Shown here piece after piece: positions 61,801-64,000 of a stretch of 64,000 bases of DNA. Source of the stretch: Acanthopleura granulata (Eukaryota; Mollusca; Polyplacophora; Chitonida; Chitonidae); the NCBI GenBank assembly GCA_016165875.1, contig JABBOT010000012.1, positions 7,967,534 to 8,031,533 on the forward strand. Reading direction: 5' to 3'. How positions within the stretch are numbered: position 1 is the stretch's first letter; each line of letters starts with the position of its first letter. The translations under genes and the position numbers were made by a program. Below the pieces are notes generated by a model. The model saw only the letters and a program-made list of their open reading frames with translations, was not told the origin of the DNA and ran no database searches.

Positions 61801-62694
61801 GTTTCAAATTTTGCACAAGACCAATGGTGTAGCATTTCATCTTATCAGGATTGGTCAGGTTAATACTGTATAATCCAAAATACCAATACAGCTCCAAGGT
61901 GAGCTGGTCATAAGATTTTCCAGACATAACCAGCCAAGAGGGATTGGAAACATGAAAGAATGATTCAGTTCAAATTCTCTTTTATATATAAGAAATCTAT
62001 AGCCGCCTAATGATGGTGTTGAGATTGGGCAATGGTATATTGCAGTACCAACATATAGGCTTTCCAAAGGGCATACCGCTGGTGAAAAAAATAGGGTGTT
62101 GTTACACTATTACGTATCAGTTTATCCTTTTAATAAGCTGATCTTAATTACACTGAATTGAACATTTTCTAAGAAAAGTTTTACTATCTGGAGATTATGT
62201 TTTTTGTGAACCTCTTCATTAGAAACATTGTGTTGTACTTTTTTTCATTTTTTTATGTGCTAATCAGGTCAGTGTCTGACCTAGATTTTGACAACTGAAT
62301 ATGTTGTAGCCTGCTCTAGAATTCAGTCACGTGTTCTAGAGGCTTCTGTGTTTATGAGTTTCGTGTCACTGTACATGGTGGTTACATTCTGGAAAGTTGA
62401 AAACATATTTATGATCAAACCATCCAGAATCTTCTTTACATTAGTCTATAAATATACGCGACGAAGTTGTAAAGCTGGCAGTCATATTTACTTACGTCCA
62501 CCTGAGGATTTCAGGATTTATTGGTGCTAGGCTTTCACGCCATGCAACATGTCAATTTGTACTCCATTTTTCTGTACATAGCACAGTGAGAGCTCCTGTT
62601 TCGCCACCTGGTATTTTGTTTGAGACATTTGTTGGAGCTTCTATCGCCCATTTTCTCATTGTGTGATTACGTACATTTCACCCCAGTTTACCGT

Positions 62695-62945
62695 AAAAGT
62701 GCCTTTAAGTATACTTCTGATGACTGAAAGATACATTGCCAGCTTGGCATCACGGACGATACTGTCAACCCATCCGCTCTGGAAAGTTGCACTTTGCCAG
62801 GGAGTAGGATACATACCATAGTGGGTTCCTCCCGAGCTCTGCCCGGTTTATTCCCATCATAATGCTGGCTGCCGTCGTATAAGTGAAATGTTCTTGACAG
62901 CGTTGTAAAAAAAAATACCAATCAAATAAAAATCAAATAAATACA
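62695..62945 (+). repeat. SINE copy (family A)
   Basis: AGCTCTGCCCGGTTTATTCC, CATCATAATGCTGGCTGCCG, TCGTATAAGTGAAATGTTCT and ACCAATCAAATAAAAATC, then AAATAAATAC. The body is well preserved; the middle of the tail is disturbed by an A-run. Confidence 0.75.
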
Positions 62946-64000
62946 GAAACAATACAGAAATGTAGTTTCTTAGATCTATGTGTAAGAAATGTGAGGCTCT
63001 GTCTGGGAATTCAATTGATATGGTGCCGATAGCATGCTGTTCTTTCAGTTAGTGTGGTCTTCCTCAAGGTTGGCACTGGCAGTCAGTAATATACAGGGGA
63101 TCAAGTCAGCTGTATAGTTCAAGATCTTTTGCTGATAATATATATATCAGCTTCGTCATATGTGAATGCTGAATACAACATCAACGCCTATAATATACTT
63201 GGAGAGCTCCACAAATACACGTCCAATCACTTTGACTTGCACTGATTACCATCCTTTAACCTTTCTTCCATATACATCAAAAGTGAACGTTCTGTTACGC
63301 ATACGAGTTTGCAGGTGAATAATATTTTGCAATGACACTGAACAAATTTTAAAAATGCAAACAATACTGAAATGTGGTCACTGATAATCTGACGGTCTTA
63401 TCAGGCACCACTTAATGCTTGCTGTATCAGACTCTACGTGGCGCTAAAACTGGGGGGAAGTGTGAAAGTAGGCGAAATGGGAATAAAACCCATAAGTAAC
63501 GGGTGTGCCACTTACATGAATACACCACTTACATGCGCGTTACGAAACATTTTTTGCCACCTCCATTCGTTTTAAATGCATGTTTTCTTTTGTTAATAGT
63601 CAAGACAGGACTTGAAGCTGTTGAGATACTACGATAATGGTCGTGGAACAAGTGACAGCCAATCGTCATTGATACTTAGAAGTGTACTTAATCTCCCTAA
63701 ATCTTTAGACTCCCTATTTTAAGATAACTGTAATTATAAGAAAAAAGTCCATCATCCAGGTTAGAGAGTCTTCACATTAACCATTATCGGAAATGTCAAA
63801 GTTTTAAACTGTTGCTATGAACAGGAATGTTTATTTTCAGAAGTAAGGATTACACTTCAAGAAAATTTAGATACGGTAGTTAAGAGAACATTCATCTACA
63901 TCTCTTATTATTTTCATTTAAGATGTTTCATGATTATTAATTACCTATACTCTGTCTCAACTATTTTTAGTTTGCATGTTGTTGTGTTTTTGTGCTTTAC

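Larger units (their letters stand above)
61340..64000 (-). other. BROX 5' intron (at least 2.66 kb), no first exon found
   Basis: The exon ending at 61339 begins with one base that completes a split codon, so a further coding exon must lie upstream. I searched this stretch for the expected BROX N-terminus and saw none. It holds two SINE copies (61465-61800 and 62695-62945). Confidence 0.6.

Noticed and set aside
62496..62545. Minus-strand segment ending in a perfect donor (AC|GTAAGT), considered as the missing BROX 5' exon
   Set aside because: It would be frame-compatible, but its peptide (WRESLAPINPEILRW) does not resemble the BROX N-terminus and an in-frame stop lies just upstream.

Overview
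The window is animal (metazoan) genomic DNA, AT-rich, with short exons bounded by GT-AG introns. It is probably from a mollusc, most likely a bivalve or a close lophotrochozoan relative. The evidence for this is the dispersed 3' tail typical of molluscan SINEs, frequent ACATGTACATGTA-like strings, and elements built from ~160-bp tandem units that resemble the bivalve 'pearl'/BIV160 repeats. No bacterial, viral or CRISPR features were seen.

Three conserved protein-coding genes can be read exon by exon. (1) 1-24277, + strand: a germinal-centre-kinase-like MAP4K of the MAP4K3/MAP4K5 (GLK/KHS) type. The window opens inside the kinase activation segment, and 26 exons encode about 720 residues: the kinase C-lobe, a proline-rich linker and a complete CNH domain up to the stop. 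(2) 31247-40458, + strand: a complete nine-exon, 356-residue CDKL1/CDKL4-type kinase. (3) 55776-61339, - strand: BROX, a BRO1-domain protein ending in the CaaX box CVIS. Ten exons encode about 385 residues; only the extreme N-terminus (about 30 residues in human) is missing and should lie beyond position 64000.

Layout: 1-24277 MAP4K, with long introns carrying SINEs and nested DNA elements; 24278-31246 MAP4K 3'UTR, spacer and the CDKL 5' region, which has an RFX X-box-like site, a CACGTG palindrome and an ATGGCGGC element; 31247-40458 CDKL; 40459-~43620 probable CDKL 3'UTR; ~43620-53240 a repeat-rich island (a repeat pair with ETS/CRE motifs, SINEs, a T-rich 273-bp duplication, a purine-rich ~23-bp minisatellite, a pearl-like element); ~53280-61339 BROX with its 3'UTR; 61340-64000 a 5' intron of BROX with further SINEs.

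The most notable gene-level observation is the head-to-tail MAP4K-CDKL order. It matches both human paralogous pairs (MAP4K5-CDKL1 on 14q and MAP4K3-CDKL4 on 2p), so the linkage appears to predate the vertebrate genome duplications. I found no convincing new multi-gene system. The most unusual sequence is in the repeats: a pearl-like element nested in a MITE, a near-perfect 37-bp foldback in CDKL intron 1, a 43-bp hairpin-forming triplicate, and a repeat carrying an exact ETS-CRE composite motif.
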